Below are positions 37,918 to 47,319 of a DNA stretch of 64,000 bases, piece by piece. The notes beneath the pieces are model-generated. The model worked only from the letters and a program-made list of their open reading frames with translations. It had not been told where the DNA came from and did no database searches. Within the stretch, counting starts at the first letter, position 1. Each line of letters starts with the position of its first letter. The DNA is from Paenibacillus sp. YN15 (GTDB taxonomy: Bacteria; Bacillota; Bacilli; Paenibacillales; NBRC-103111): assembly GCF_003285005.1 (NCBI RefSeq), contig NZ_QMFA01000012.1, forward strand, positions 62,001 through 126,000, read 5' to 3'. The translations under genes were made by a program, and so were the position numbers.

Positions 37918-38412
37918 ATGTCCGTTCATGACTTTTTGGTGAAAAATATCCGCGGCGAAGAGGTTTCCCTCTCTCAATATGCCGGAAAGCTGATGCTCAT
38001 CGTCAATACTGCCAGCAAGTGCGGTTTTACCCCCCAATACACCGGCCTGCAAAAGCTCTACGAGCAATACGGACCGGAAAAGCTGGTGGTTCTGGGCTTC
38101 CCCTGCAATCAGTTCAACCACCAGGAGCCGGGCAGCGAGGAGGAAATCGCCTCCTTCTGCCAATTGAACCATGGCGTGACCTTCCCGCTTTTTGCCAAAA
38201 TTGATGTAAATGGCGAGAACGCCCATCCCCTTTACCAATATCTGACCAAGGAAGCTCCCGGAGTGCTGGGCACCAAGGCGGTGAAATGGAACTTCACCAA
38301 ATTCCTGGCGGACGGCAGCGGCAAGGTGCTGAAGCGCTTCGCCCCCACCGATTCCCCCGAGGAGATCGGTAAGCACATCGAGAAGCTGCTGGCCTCCGGC
38401 GCACATGCCTGA
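37918..38412 (+). CDS. Glutathione peroxidase-family (thiol) peroxidase
   Basis: 164 residues from ATG 37918 (AAGGAGG upstream). Catalytic Cys35 in ASKCGFTPQY; the Gln in FPCNQF and Trp in KWNFTKF complete the catalytic site. FPCNQFNHQEPG is the family's second signature. Bacterial members with Cys usually use thioredoxin, not glutathione. Co-transcribed with ohrR, so expected to be induced by organic peroxide; here it takes the place usually held by ohrA. Confidence 0.92.
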   Translation: MSVHDFLVKNIRGEEVSLSQYAGKLMLIVNTASKCGFTPQYTGLQKLYEQYGPEKLVVLGFPCNQFNHQEPGSEEEIASFCQLNHGVTFPLFAKIDVNGENAHPLYQYLTKEAPGVLGTKAVKWNFTKFLADGSGKVLKRFAPTDSPEEIGKHIEKLLASGAHA

Positions 38413-38424
38413 CTGCACACAAAC

Positions 38425-38464
38425 AAGACCCTCCGCAATTGCCGTCAGGCAAGCGGGGGGTCTT
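38425..38464. terminator. Terminator between gpx and the MFS gene
   Basis: AAGACCCTCCGC...GCGGGGGGTCTT stem (one G/T pair) 12 bp after the gpx stop, followed by CTCATTT. Also placed to act for the convergent MFS gene, whose stop is at 38480. Confidence 0.75.
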
Positions 38465-38479
38465 CTCATTTGGGCAAAG

Positions 38480-40021
38480 CTACGCTTGGGACTTGCTTTC
38501 GCCTTTCACCGCCGCCGGAACCAACAGCCGGGCATTGCCCATAAAAGGAACCGCCACCAGAATCAGCACGGCCGGAACCAGCACCCACAGGAAAGTGGAG
38601 GAGATGGAGCTGCTCAAAGCGTCCACAATTTTGTCCATCACTTCCTTGGGAATGGCCTCCCGCCCCTGGGGTGACAAAAGCTCGCGGACATTGCCCAGGC
38701 TGCCGCCTGCGGGAGCGCCGCCTCCTCCGCCAAAACCGGCAAACGCCTCCTTCAAATCTCCCTTAAGCAAATTCCGCTGGATGATGCCGAAGACAGTCAA
38801 ACCCACGGTCATGCCCAACGAACGGACGAAGGACATGGTGGAGCTGGCCGAACCCCGCCGGGTGGAATCAAAATGATGAATGCCCGCCATCCCCAGCACG
38901 GAGAAGGAAAAGCCGACGCCAAAGCCGGTCACGATCATGTACAGGGTGAGCACCGTTTTCGAGGTATCCGGAGTCAGAGTGCTGAGCAGCCAAGCGCCGA
39001 TTAGGAAAATAACCCCCGATACCGCCATAATCGAGCGGTAGCTGAACCGGGAGGAGGCCACCCCGCCCGCCTGGGCCGCCACCACCGAGCCCAAGGTCAT
39101 GGGCAGCAGGATCAGCCCCGAGTTGGTGGCCGTGCCGCCGGTCACCCCCTGCACATACATGGGAATAAAGATGGCGAAGGTAATGAAGGCCCCTCCGTAC
39201 AGCAGCCCCAGCACGGTGCTGGCGGCGAACAGCTTCTCCCGGAACATATCGAAGGAGATGATGGGCTCCTCCGCTTTCGTCTCGGCAAAGGCGAAGACGG
39301 CAGCCAGCGCCGCCGCTCCGGCGAACAGGCCCAGAATCACCGGCGACTCCCAGGCAAACCGCTGGCCGCCCAGCTCCAGGGCGAACATCAGGCAGACCAC
39401 CGCTCCCACCAGCGTGGATGCGCCCCACCAGTCGATTTTTTGCCGGGCATGGTTGAGGGATTCCTTATAGAAGGGAATCAGCAGCGCCAGAGAGGCGATG
39501 CCCACAGGCACATTGATGTAGAAAATCCAGTGCCAATGGATGTAATCCGTAATATAGGCTCCCAGAAGCGGACCGATCAGGCTGGACGCTCCGAAGACCA
39601 CGCCGAACAGCCCGCCCAGCATTCCCCGTTTCTCGGGGGCCACCACATCGAACAGGATGGCAAAAGCCACCGGCATCAACGCTCCGCCGCCGATGCCCTG
39701 TATGGCCCGGTAGATGCTCAATTGAATAATGCTGTCCGCGGTGCCGCACAGGATGGAGCCCAGCAGGAACAGGGCGATGCCCAAAATGAAAAAACGCTTG
39801 CGCCCGTACATATCCGACAGCTTGCCGAAAATCGGCATGCCTGCCATTTCCGTCACCAGATAGGCCGAGGTGACCCAGACAAACTGGTCCATGCCGCCCA
39901 GGTCGGACACGATAGTCGCCATGGCTGTCGCCACGATGGTGTTGTCAATGGCGGCCACGAATATGCCCAGCAGCAGACCGACCAGAACCAGTCCCAGCCT
40001 GCTTTGCGGTTGATTGTTCAT
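38480..40021 (-). CDS. DHA2-family (EmrB/QacA) multidrug MFS exporter
   Basis: About 513 residues from ATG 40021; ATG 40060 is an alternative. Fourteen predicted helices; motif A FGKLSDMYGRKRFF after helix 2 and motif C-like GPLLGAYITDYIHWHWIFYINVP. The N-terminal FVAAIDNTIVATAM is the DHA2 signature D1-type motif. A Gly/Ala-rich loop and a helical segment (~430-480) precede the last helix, as in a subset of the family. Exports drugs or other amphiphiles by proton exchange. No regulator is next to it. Confidence 0.88.
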   Translation of the reverse strand: MNNQPQSRLGLVLVGLLLGIFVAAIDNTIVATAMATIVSDLGGMDQFVWVTSAYLVTEMAGMPIFGKLSDMYGRKRFFILGIALFLLGSILCGTADSIIQLSIYRAIQGIGGGALMPVAFAILFDVVAPEKRGMLGGLFGVVFGASSLIGPLLGAYITDYIHWHWIFYINVPVGIASLALLIPFYKESLNHARQKIDWWGASTLVGAVVCLMFALELGGQRFAWESPVILGLFAGAAALAAVFAFAETKAEEPIISFDMFREKLFAASTVLGLLYGGAFITFAIFIPMYVQGVTGGTATNSGLILLPMTLGSVVAAQAGGVASSRFSYRSIMAVSGVIFLIGAWLLSTLTPDTSKTVLTLYMIVTGFGVGFSFSVLGMAGIHHFDSTRRGSASSTMSFVRSLGMTVGLTVFGIIQRNLLKGDLKEAFAGFGGGGGAPAGGSLGNVRELLSPQGREAIPKEVMDKIVDALSSSISSTFLWVLVPAVLILVAVPFMGNARLLVPAAVKGESKSQA

Positions 40022-40166
40022 GCTTATGCGCGCTCCCTTCGCTTCTATTGCTTGCTCCATTATAGTGAAGAAGGTTTCCCGCAGCCAGAGCCTCCGGAAG
40101 GATGGAGATATCCGCCTGCAGACGGAGAAAATTTCCATCCCCTGCAAGAGCGGATGAAACAAAAAA

Positions 40167-40187
40167 GGAGCCGGTTGCCCGGACTCC
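40167..40187 (-). terminator. Terminator of the aminopeptidase gene
   Basis: GGAGCCGG-4 nt-CCGGACTCC (one bulged base) 38 bp after the stop, followed on the minus strand by TTTTTTG. Confidence 0.8.
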
Positions 40188-40224
40188 CTTCCTGCTGGCT
40201 ATATTGAATGAAGCCCGGCTCCGC

Positions 40225-41484
40225 TCAGCCCAGAGTTCCCGGCGCCCAGTCGCCATTGCGGAACACTGCCTCAACTGTGCCGTCATAACGCTCGCCGTCA
40301 ATATCCATGTCCGCGCTGCCCAGCATAAAGTCGGTGTGCACCAGGCTGACATTGGCGCCGCGGGCAATCAGCTCCTCCTTGGAATAGGTGGTGCCGTTCT
40401 CCAAGTTGGTGGGATACGCGCTGCCCAGAGCCAAATGGCAGGAGGCATTTTCGTCGATGCCGGTATTATAGAAAATCCGGCGCAGATCGGAAATCGGGGA
40501 ATGGTACGGCACCAACGCCACCTCGCCCAGATAACGGGCATTCTCATCCGTATCCAGCAGCGCCGCCAGATGCTCCGCCCCTACCTCCGCCTTGAAGCTG
40601 ACTACCTTACCGTCCTTAAAGGTCAAGGAGAACCCGTCCACCAGACGGCCGTTCAGGTTCAGGGGCATAGTGCTTCTCACCGTACCGTTGACGCCTGTGC
40701 GCTTGGGCATGGTGTATACCTCTTCAGTAGGCATATTGGCAACGAAGTATACGCCGAAGCTGTTGTTTTTGCCGCCGCCCAACCAGCGGTGATTCTCCGC
40801 CAGCTCCACCACCAGGTCGGTTCCCGGCGCTTTGAAGTGAAGGGACTTGTAGTTCTTGGCATTCAGGGCATTGCGTTTGGCCAAAAGCACATCCAGATGC
40901 TCTTTCCAGGAGGCTACCGGATCAGGGGTATCTACCCGGTTCATCTTGAAGATGGTTTGCCACATGGCGTCCACCCGCTCATCTTCGGGCAGATCGGCGA
41001 ATACCTTGGAGGCCCAAGCCTTGGTGGGAGCCTTTACCAGACACCAGCTGAAGTCGCTGTTGCGGACATACCGCTGGAAGGTTTGCCGGGCCAGAGAAGC
41101 AGCCTTGTTGGCGCGGCTTACCTTTTTGCCGTCGATGCCGTTGTACAAATCCGGGTCCGGCACCTTAATGTTCAGCAGGGCGCCGCCGCCTTCCGCCAGC
41201 TGCTCCATCATTTTGGCCGTCCACTGGGGATAGTAGTCGAAGCTTTCATCCGGCGCATGCTGGAAGCGGGCCCGGGTCACCTGCTCGTCATCCCACTGAA
41301 CCTGCACATATTTGGCTCCCGCCTGATACGCCCGGCGGACAATCTTGCGGGTCAGCTCCACTGTTTCCAGCGGGGACTCGATAAACAGCACCTGCCCGGG
41401 CTGGATGTTCACGCCTACCCGCAGGACCAGCTCCGCATATTTTTCCAGCATGTTGTCAAACTCCAGATTATCAATACCGCTCAT
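40225..41484 (-). CDS. M29-family metallo-aminopeptidase (AmpS/PepS type)
   Basis: 419 residues, normal for the family. C-terminal metal-ligand region as in M29 peptidases: PTEEVYTMP (Glu), YLGEVALV (Glu), CHLALGSAYP (His) and LVHTDFMLGSADMDIDG (His, Asp). Cytoplasmic, no signal. Removes N-terminal residues from peptides with two metal ions. Upstream gene is an MFS exporter 36 bp away; no functional link seen. Confidence 0.92.
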   Translation of the reverse strand: MSGIDNLEFDNMLEKYAELVLRVGVNIQPGQVLFIESPLETVELTRKIVRRAYQAGAKYVQVQWDDEQVTRARFQHAPDESFDYYPQWTAKMMEQLAEGGGALLNIKVPDPDLYNGIDGKKVSRANKAASLARQTFQRYVRNSDFSWCLVKAPTKAWASKVFADLPEDERVDAMWQTIFKMNRVDTPDPVASWKEHLDVLLAKRNALNAKNYKSLHFKAPGTDLVVELAENHRWLGGGKNNSFGVYFVANMPTEEVYTMPKRTGVNGTVRSTMPLNLNGRLVDGFSLTFKDGKVVSFKAEVGAEHLAALLDTDENARYLGEVALVPYHSPISDLRRIFYNTGIDENASCHLALGSAYPTNLENGTTYSKEELIARGANVSLVHTDFMLGSADMDIDGERYDGTVEAVFRNGDWAPGTLG

Positions 41485-41520
41485 GCCAAAAACCTCCTGT
41501 TAATGGTGTGTAAAATGGAT

Positions 41521-42951
41521 TCATCCCGCCTGGGGCTCTGTCTCGCGGATGGAGATTCTCCGGGCCGAAATGGCCAAGGCCACAAGGCAGATTCCGGCAG
41601 CCGTCCAGAAGACGGCATGAAGTGCGCCCAGCATAGCCTCCGCCTCCGGGCGGGCACTGGATAGCTGATGCAGCCTGGTAGAGTAAAGGGACACGGACAG
41701 GGCGATGCCCGTCACCATGCCCACGTTGCGCACCAGAGCGTTCAGACCGCCGGCCGTCCCCAGCTTGGACTTGGGCACCGCCCCCATAATGCTGGAGTTG
41801 TTGGGCGACTGGAACAGTCCGCCGCCGATGCCGAACAGCGCCAGATGAAGGCCGACGGTCCAGGCGGATTCCCGGGTCCCCAAGGTGTTCAGCAGCATGA
41901 AGGCCAGCGCGTTGATGCCTAACCCGGCTGTGGTCAGGAGCTTGTACCCGATCCGGTCGGAGAGCCAGCCGGAGAACGGAGCCACCACCGCCATAAACAC
42001 CGGGTTCACCATCATGACGTAGCCGGTTTTTTCCGGAGAAAAGCCCAGCACTCCCTGCATGTAGAAGGGCAGCATCACATTAATGAAGAAAAGGGCAATA
42101 AACGAAAACAGCGCGGCGATATTGCCCACCGCAAAGATGCGGTTCCGGTACAGGGTGAAGTCCAGCATGGGATAGCGTGTCCGCCGCTCCCAGATGTAGA
42201 AGACAGCCAGAACGGCCAGCGAGGCAATCCCGCCTCCCAGCACCGCTCCCGTCATCCAGCCCCATTCCTGGGCATTGGAGAGGATATAGAGCAGCGCCGA
42301 TATGCCCACCATAAACAGCACGGACCCGGCATAATCGAAGGGCTCCTGGGGCTTTTTCTCCTTGCTTTTGGGAAGGATCGCCAAGCCGGCGGCAAAACCA
42401 ATAATTCCGATGGGCACGTTGATCCAGAAGATCGACGGCCAGCCCAGATGATCCACCAGAATCCCGCCGATGCCCGGCCCGGTCAGAGAGCCCAGGGACA
42501 CCATGGTGCCGACAATGCCGATGGCCTTGCCCCGGTCGCCGGCGGTGAAGGTCTCCGCCACAATGGCCTGGCTGTTGGTCATCAGACAGGAGGCACCCAG
42601 CGCCTGCAGAATCCGGGAGAGAATCAGGACCGTCAGGGTGCCCGACCATGCGCACAGGGCCGAACCCAGGGCAAACAGCAAAAAGCCCGCGTTATAGACC
42701 CGGCTTCGTCCAAACAGGTCGGACAGCTTGCCCATTATGGGCAGGGTGGCGCAGATGGTCAGCAGGTACGCGGTCAGAACCCATTGGACATCATGGAGGG
42801 GAACCGACAGCTCTTGGGAAATGGTGGGAAGGGCCACATTGGCAATGCTGCCGTCCAATGTCGCCATGAAGGTGCCCACGGAAACATTGGCCAGGACCGC
42901 CCATCGGCTGATGCTCCGCCCTGCTCCGGGGGGAGACGCCGTAACATTCAT
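41521..42951 (-). CDS. DHA2-family MFS drug exporter (second copy in region)
   Basis: About 476 residues from ATG 42951 (ATAGGAGTG upstream). Fourteen-helix MFS with FMATLDGSIANVALPTI, motif A MGKLSDLFGRSRVY and motif C GSLTGPGIGGILVDHLGW. Its sequence differs clearly from the 38480 protein, so it is not a recent duplicate. Substrate unknown; efflux by proton antiport is expected. Precedes the aminopeptidase by 36 bp. Confidence 0.88.
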   Translation of the reverse strand: MNVTASPPGAGRSISRWAVLANVSVGTFMATLDGSIANVALPTISQELSVPLHDVQWVLTAYLLTICATLPIMGKLSDLFGRSRVYNAGFLLFALGSALCAWSGTLTVLILSRILQALGASCLMTNSQAIVAETFTAGDRGKAIGIVGTMVSLGSLTGPGIGGILVDHLGWPSIFWINVPIGIIGFAAGLAILPKSKEKKPQEPFDYAGSVLFMVGISALLYILSNAQEWGWMTGAVLGGGIASLAVLAVFYIWERRTRYPMLDFTLYRNRIFAVGNIAALFSFIALFFINVMLPFYMQGVLGFSPEKTGYVMMVNPVFMAVVAPFSGWLSDRIGYKLLTTAGLGINALAFMLLNTLGTRESAWTVGLHLALFGIGGGLFQSPNNSSIMGAVPKSKLGTAGGLNALVRNVGMVTGIALSVSLYSTRLHQLSSARPEAEAMLGALHAVFWTAAGICLVALAISARRISIRETEPQAG

Positions 42952-43160
42952 GGGGATGACACTCCTATCTCTTGTTGTATTATGCTTTTCCTCGCGCACA
43001 TTCCATTGATTATACACCCGCGGTTAGGCTTTTGTGAAATCCTTTATCCAAGCGCGCTCCCAACGGCATAGGCATCCGCCCTCACACCTTCTCCCACCGC
43101 CTGCATAGGCTGGAGTACAAGAAGCAGCCAGGCTTTTTGCATACGGGAGGTGGCGCAAAA

Positions 43161-44585
43161 ATGGATATTACCCTGGTTTCGGTCCATTGGCTGTATTTGG
43201 TGTTTATTGTGCTCATTATCGGCTTCATGATCCGGCGTCTGGACACAACGGTGCTTTGTATCACCGGAATTTTTCTTCTGGGGCTTCTGGCCACCGGCGA
43301 CCTTCCCCATTCCGTAAGCGGTGTTTTCGGCAGCTTCATCTATGCCATCAAGGAGCTTCTGGGAACCATTCTCATTATTTCCATTATTGTCGGGCTAAGC
43401 CGGGTGCTTACCCGGTCCGGCGTCAATGAAACCATGATCGCCCCGTTTGCCAAAATGATCCGCAGCCCCGGCCTGGCCTATTGGGTCATCGGTATTCTGA
43501 TGATGGTCATCTCCTGGTTCTTCTGGCCGTCCCCGGCTGTAGCGCTGATCGGCGCCGTGCTGCTTCCGGTGGCTGTCCGCGCCGGGCTTCCCGCCCTGGG
43601 CGTGGCTATGGCGATGAATCTGTTTGGCCACGGCATCGCCCTCTCCGGGGACTTCATCATCCAGGGCGCTCCCAAGCTGACGGCGGATGCCGCCGGCATT
43701 CCCGTAGGCGATGTGGTCGCCGCCAGCGTGCCGCTGGTGTTGGTGATGGGCGCAGTCACCACCGCCGTGAGCTTCTGGTATATGCGGCGGGATATGAAGA
43801 GCGGAGCCCTGACCATGGGCACAGGGCTGAAGGCGGATGTAGCCGCAGTAAGCTCCCCAGATGCAAGCGGCAATTCTGGCGGTGGGTCCCCAGCCTCGCT
43901 TCCCCCCGGGCTCAGGCTGTTTTTCGCCATTCTGGTGCCGGTGCTGTTTGCGCTGGATGTGGTGCTGATGTTTACCATGAATCTGCAAGGGGGAGACGCC
44001 ACTGCTCTGGTCGGCGGCACCGCCCTGCTTCTGATGCTGCTTATTTCCATGACCGCCCACCGCAAAAAAGGGCTGGCGGAAGCCACCGCCTATATGACCG
44101 ACGGCTTTTTGTTCGGCTTCCGCATTTTTGGCCCCGTTATTCCCATTGCCGCCTTCTTCTATCTGGGAGACTCCGCCTTCTTCGAGCTGTTCGGCAAGGT
44201 GCTGCCGGAGGGCTCCCACGGCATTGTCAATGACCTGGGCAGCGCCCTGGCCTCCGCCGTGCCCCTGAACCCCGCCGTCGGAGCGGCCACCCTGACCACG
44301 GTAGGCGCCATAACGGGGCTGGACGGCTCGGGCTTCTCGGGCATTTCTCTGGCGGGCTCCATCGCCAATCTGTTCGCCGCCTCCATCGGCCACGGCATCG
44401 CCACCCTGACAGCCCTGGGCCAAATCGCCGCCATCTGGGTCGGAGGCGGCACGCTGATCCCCTGGGCGCTGATTCCGGCAGCCGCCATCTGCGGCGTGGA
44501 CCCCTTCGAGCTGGCCCGCCGCAACGTGAAGCCCGTGGTCATCGGGCTTGTGGCGACGACGATTTTTGCCATGTTCCTGCTTTGA
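43161..44585 (+). CDS. Multi-helix permease of unassigned family (ion-transporter-like)
   Basis: About 474 residues from ATG 43161 (GGGAGGTG eight bases upstream). Roughly 11-12 hydrophobic segments, with re-entrant-like Gly/Pro-rich stretches (FFWPSPAVALIGAVLLPVA; ITGLDGSGFSGISLAGS) that recall the ion-transporter superfamily of carboxylate or cation transporters. A non-membrane loop lies at ~217-250. I do not recognise a specific family, and no neighbour suggests a substrate. Divergent from the MFS gene, followed by a terminator. Confidence 0.75.
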   Translation: MDITLVSVHWLYLVFIVLIIGFMIRRLDTTVLCITGIFLLGLLATGDLPHSVSGVFGSFIYAIKELLGTILIISIIVGLSRVLTRSGVNETMIAPFAKMIRSPGLAYWVIGILMMVISWFFWPSPAVALIGAVLLPVAVRAGLPALGVAMAMNLFGHGIALSGDFIIQGAPKLTADAAGIPVGDVVAASVPLVLVMGAVTTAVSFWYMRRDMKSGALTMGTGLKADVAAVSSPDASGNSGGGSPASLPPGLRLFFAILVPVLFALDVVLMFTMNLQGGDATALVGGTALLLMLLISMTAHRKKGLAEATAYMTDGFLFGFRIFGPVIPIAAFFYLGDSAFFELFGKVLPEGSHGIVNDLGSALASAVPLNPAVGAATLTTVGAITGLDGSGFSGISLAGSIANLFAASIGHGIATLTALGQIAAIWVGGGTLIPWALIPAAAICGVDPFELARRNVKPVVIGLVATTIFAMFLL

Positions 44586-44625
44586 TGGCCTGCCGACGCC
44601 GCGCAGCCCGTTTCTATTTAAAAAA

Positions 44626-44664
44626 GCTGCCCCTCCGCAAAAACCTGCTTTGCGGCGGGGCAGC
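44626..44664 (+). terminator. Terminator of the permease gene
   Basis: GCTGCCCCTCCGCAAA and TTTGCGGCGGGGCAGC arms (one mismatch), about 40 bp after the stop; a short T-rich tail follows. Confidence 0.75.
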
Positions 44665-44681
44665 CAAACGTTCTTTTCAAG

Positions 44682-44875
44682 ATAGCGGACAGGGATTGTC
44701 CGTTATTAAAGCGGAAGCGGGCGGTGCGAGCCAATAGCGGAAGGTCCTTTTCCGCTATTGGTCCCTAGCCCCGTTCCGCGGGCCTTCATTGCCGGGAATA
44801 GCGGACAGTTGGCTGCCGTTATTCCCCTTTTGACTCCGTTTGCCAGGCAATAGCGGAAAACGACTTTCCGCTATT
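44682..44875. repeat. Row of four ATAGCGGA-type palindromes
   Basis: Four hairpins at 44682-44706 (ATAGCGGACA/TGTCCGTTAT), 44732-44760 (CAATAGCGGAA/TTCCGCTATTG), 44795-44825 (GGAATAGCGG/CCGTTATTCC) and 44849-44875 (AATAGCGGAAA/TTTCCGCTATT), spaced 50-65 bp. They fill most of the 310-bp gap 44586-44895. A related hairpin (CATAACGGAA/TTCCGTTATG) is the terminator at 57291. Probably a repeat family scattered in the genome; the last may also act as terminator for the SLH gene. Confidence 0.8.
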
Positions 44876-44895
44876 TAAGCGGCAGCTGCGTCGGC

Positions 44896-47283
44896 CTAGT
44901 CGATGAGCTTCGCCGCCTGCAGCATGCGGGCAAGGGCAACGGCCGCCTCGGCCCGTGAAACGGCGGTCTCCGGGGCGAAGCGCTGCTCCGATACGCCGGT
45001 CATGATTCCGCCTTGGACAACCCCGGCCACCGCCTCCCGGGCCCAGGGCTGAATCCGGGCGGTATCGGCGAAGGAAGCCAGCAGGCCCGGATCGGCAGCC
45101 CCGGCTTCACCCTCCTCGCCGACGATCCCCAGGGCGCGGATAATAACAAGGGCCATCTGCTCACGGGTAACGGCTTCGCCGGGGCGGAAGGTGCCGTCCT
45201 CGAAGCCGTTCAGCAGCCCGGCCTGGACAGCGGCTCCCACTCCTTCAGCGTACCAGTCCGCCGCCTGCACATCGGCGAACGGCTGCGTCCCGCCGGATTG
45301 CTCCGGCAAGCCCAGGCTGCGAACCAGCAGGGAGGCAAATTCAGCCCGGGTCACCTGCTGTTCCGGCGCAAAGCGGTCGCCGCCTACTCCCACGATCACC
45401 AGCTTGGAGGCCAGCTGCTCGATCTCCTGCCGGGCCCAATGGGTCTCGATATCGGCAAAGGTTTTGTCCGCTTGAATCACCGTGTACACGCCGTTGCCGG
45501 TTTGTTTGATCTTCGCTATCGTTTTGCCGCCGTCGGACGTAAAGCGGGCAGGCGCAAAAATTAGCTTCCCGGAAGCCGGGTCATACCGGACGGCGGTGGC
45601 TTTGGCCGGATTGATCTCCGCCGTCAGCGTAATTCCGCGCGTTGCATACATTCCACCGAATGGCTCCAGCTCCGTCCGCTTGTCACCCGCTTCAGCATAA
45701 ACGCTGAACTCCGCCGCCTCCGAAACAAGCCTGCCGCTGCTCAACGCCGCCGCTTGGGCAGCAATTTGCTCCTGTGCGCCGGGTTCAGCTTGCCGCAATA
45801 CTATGACAATCCGCAGCTGATCCGCTTCAACGCCCCACTGCCGGGCCAATGCCGTCACCGGTATGCCCTTCAGCGGCAGATCAAGGCTTTTCGTTTCCGT
45901 ACGGACGGACAAAACGGCATGGAGAGCCGCATCGGGGACAGCCGCAAGAATAGGGGCGGGAATATGGACCCGAATTGCATCCGCCCCGGCTTCGGACAAC
46001 GCCAGAACCGCCGCTGCAGCTTGGCCGCCCTTGGAGGCCTCGAGTGAAAGCAAAGCGGTCTTCAGCCCGTCTCCCTGCAGCTCGGCTATCCTTGTCACTT
46101 TGCCGTCCGGAGCCGTTTCATCCGACAGCTTCACGGCAGACGCCCCAAGCTGCACCTCCCGCTCCTCCATTCCCGGAGTGGGGGTGGCCGCCGGGCCTGA
46201 AGACCCGGCCGGAGCCTGGCCCGGGTCCGTTTGCCCAGGCTCTTCCGTTTGCCCCGGTTCCTCCGTTTGCCCAGGCTCTTCCGGCTCCTCCGGTTGCCCC
46301 GGTTCCTCCTGCGGCTCGCTCCAGCTTATGGTATACGGCTCCGCCGCCGTACCCGCTCCCGCCGCAACCGTAACGCCGCTTTTCAGAAACAATGCCGGAA
46401 CCACACCCACAGCGCCGCTGTTGGCATGGGCGGTGACCACTTGCCCTTCCTTGGACACCACCCTTACCCCGTAGGAGGTTTCCGCATAAGGGTCACGCAG
46501 CCAATACGACCATGGGCTGGAACCGGTAAGCAGTGAATCATTCTTGTATTCCGACTGCACAAGCGCTTCCCCAGTGGGCATACGAAGATGGGACCAGCCG
46601 TTTTCCGCCACCAGCAGCCTCAACAACTCCTCCGCACTCGGCAAGAATACCCGGTCAGTAACCGTATGGAAATAAGCCTGGGGATCGGCTTGACCCGCTT
46701 CCTCCAGCGTTGCCCCCAACCAGGGCCGAACGGCTGTCCCCGCCTGCTTCCGGCCGGAATCGGCGGCAGACAGATAGACCTTGTTGGCGGAGGGCTGAAT
46801 GGCAGCCAGCTCGCCTGCGGTAAACCCGTGCAGAAATCCCGCCTCCGCCGCATAATCGTTGAAGGAGGCCGCCACATGAAAATTATCCGGGGCCTGGGAG
46901 GTATAGGCCACCTCCGCCGCAGCGCTGTTCAGCCACTCCCGCAGATTGGACCGTTCCCAATCATTGCTTCCGTAGAAATGCCGCTGGACGTCCTCCTCAA
47001 GCCCGTCCCCGTCGGCATCAAAGGGCTTCAGGCTGACGATATGCTCCGCCAGCAAAAGAGCGCTGCCGCTGTCATTATGATGAACCACTCTCCATCTGAC
47101 AGGCGCCCCGTTATAAGCGCCGAACTGGACGTAGCTGCCAACCGCCAGGTCCGCTTGCCCCTGCCCTTCCCCGGCAGCCGCCGCAGCCGCTGTCGGCATC
47201 CCTGCCATTGCCGGCATCCCGGCGGCAAGCAAACCGAGTATGACCGTCCCGGTCAACCATTTTTTGAAGCTGCTGATCTTCAT
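44896..47283 (-). CDS. SLH-anchored surface protein with N-terminal DUF6273-like domain
   Basis: 795 residues. Signal peptide ~1-37 (Ala-rich end). Residues ~45-320 look like a DUF6273 domain (VGSYVQFGAYNGAPVRWRVV; LREWLNSA; SYWLRDPYAETSYGVRVV). A PEEPGQTEEPGQTEEPGQT linker (~322-365) follows, then a beta-rich region often seen before SLH domains, and three SLH domains (~609-795) with the usual TRAEF / TREQM / SRAEA motifs. Held on the cell wall; function unknown. The preceding gene, 36 bp upstream, encodes the GH2-type enzyme, so it is probably co-expressed with it. Confidence 0.88.
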   Translation of the reverse strand: MKISSFKKWLTGTVILGLLAAGMPAMAGMPTAAAAAAGEGQGQADLAVGSYVQFGAYNGAPVRWRVVHHNDSGSALLLAEHIVSLKPFDADGDGLEEDVQRHFYGSNDWERSNLREWLNSAAAEVAYTSQAPDNFHVAASFNDYAAEAGFLHGFTAGELAAIQPSANKVYLSAADSGRKQAGTAVRPWLGATLEEAGQADPQAYFHTVTDRVFLPSAEELLRLLVAENGWSHLRMPTGEALVQSEYKNDSLLTGSSPWSYWLRDPYAETSYGVRVVSKEGQVVTAHANSGAVGVVPALFLKSGVTVAAGAGTAAEPYTISWSEPQEEPGQPEEPEEPGQTEEPGQTEEPGQTDPGQAPAGSSGPAATPTPGMEEREVQLGASAVKLSDETAPDGKVTRIAELQGDGLKTALLSLEASKGGQAAAAVLALSEAGADAIRVHIPAPILAAVPDAALHAVLSVRTETKSLDLPLKGIPVTALARQWGVEADQLRIVIVLRQAEPGAQEQIAAQAAALSSGRLVSEAAEFSVYAEAGDKRTELEPFGGMYATRGITLTAEINPAKATAVRYDPASGKLIFAPARFTSDGGKTIAKIKQTGNGVYTVIQADKTFADIETHWARQEIEQLASKLVIVGVGGDRFAPEQQVTRAEFASLLVRSLGLPEQSGGTQPFADVQAADWYAEGVGAAVQAGLLNGFEDGTFRPGEAVTREQMALVIIRALGIVGEEGEAGAADPGLLASFADTARIQPWAREAVAGVVQGGIMTGVSEQRFAPETAVSRAEAAVALARMLQAAKLID

Positions 47284-47319
47284 TTCAGGAACTCCTCCTT
47301 ATTGCCGAATCACCGTTCT

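Noticed and set aside
43395-44423. A 342-codon minus-strand open frame inside the permease gene
   Set aside because: Gly/His/Gln-rich translation without domains, antisense to a membrane protein with a good ribosome site.
46200-46320. Short direct repeats that might suggest a CRISPR array
   Set aside because: They are codons for the PGQTEE linker of the SLH protein; there are no unique spacers.
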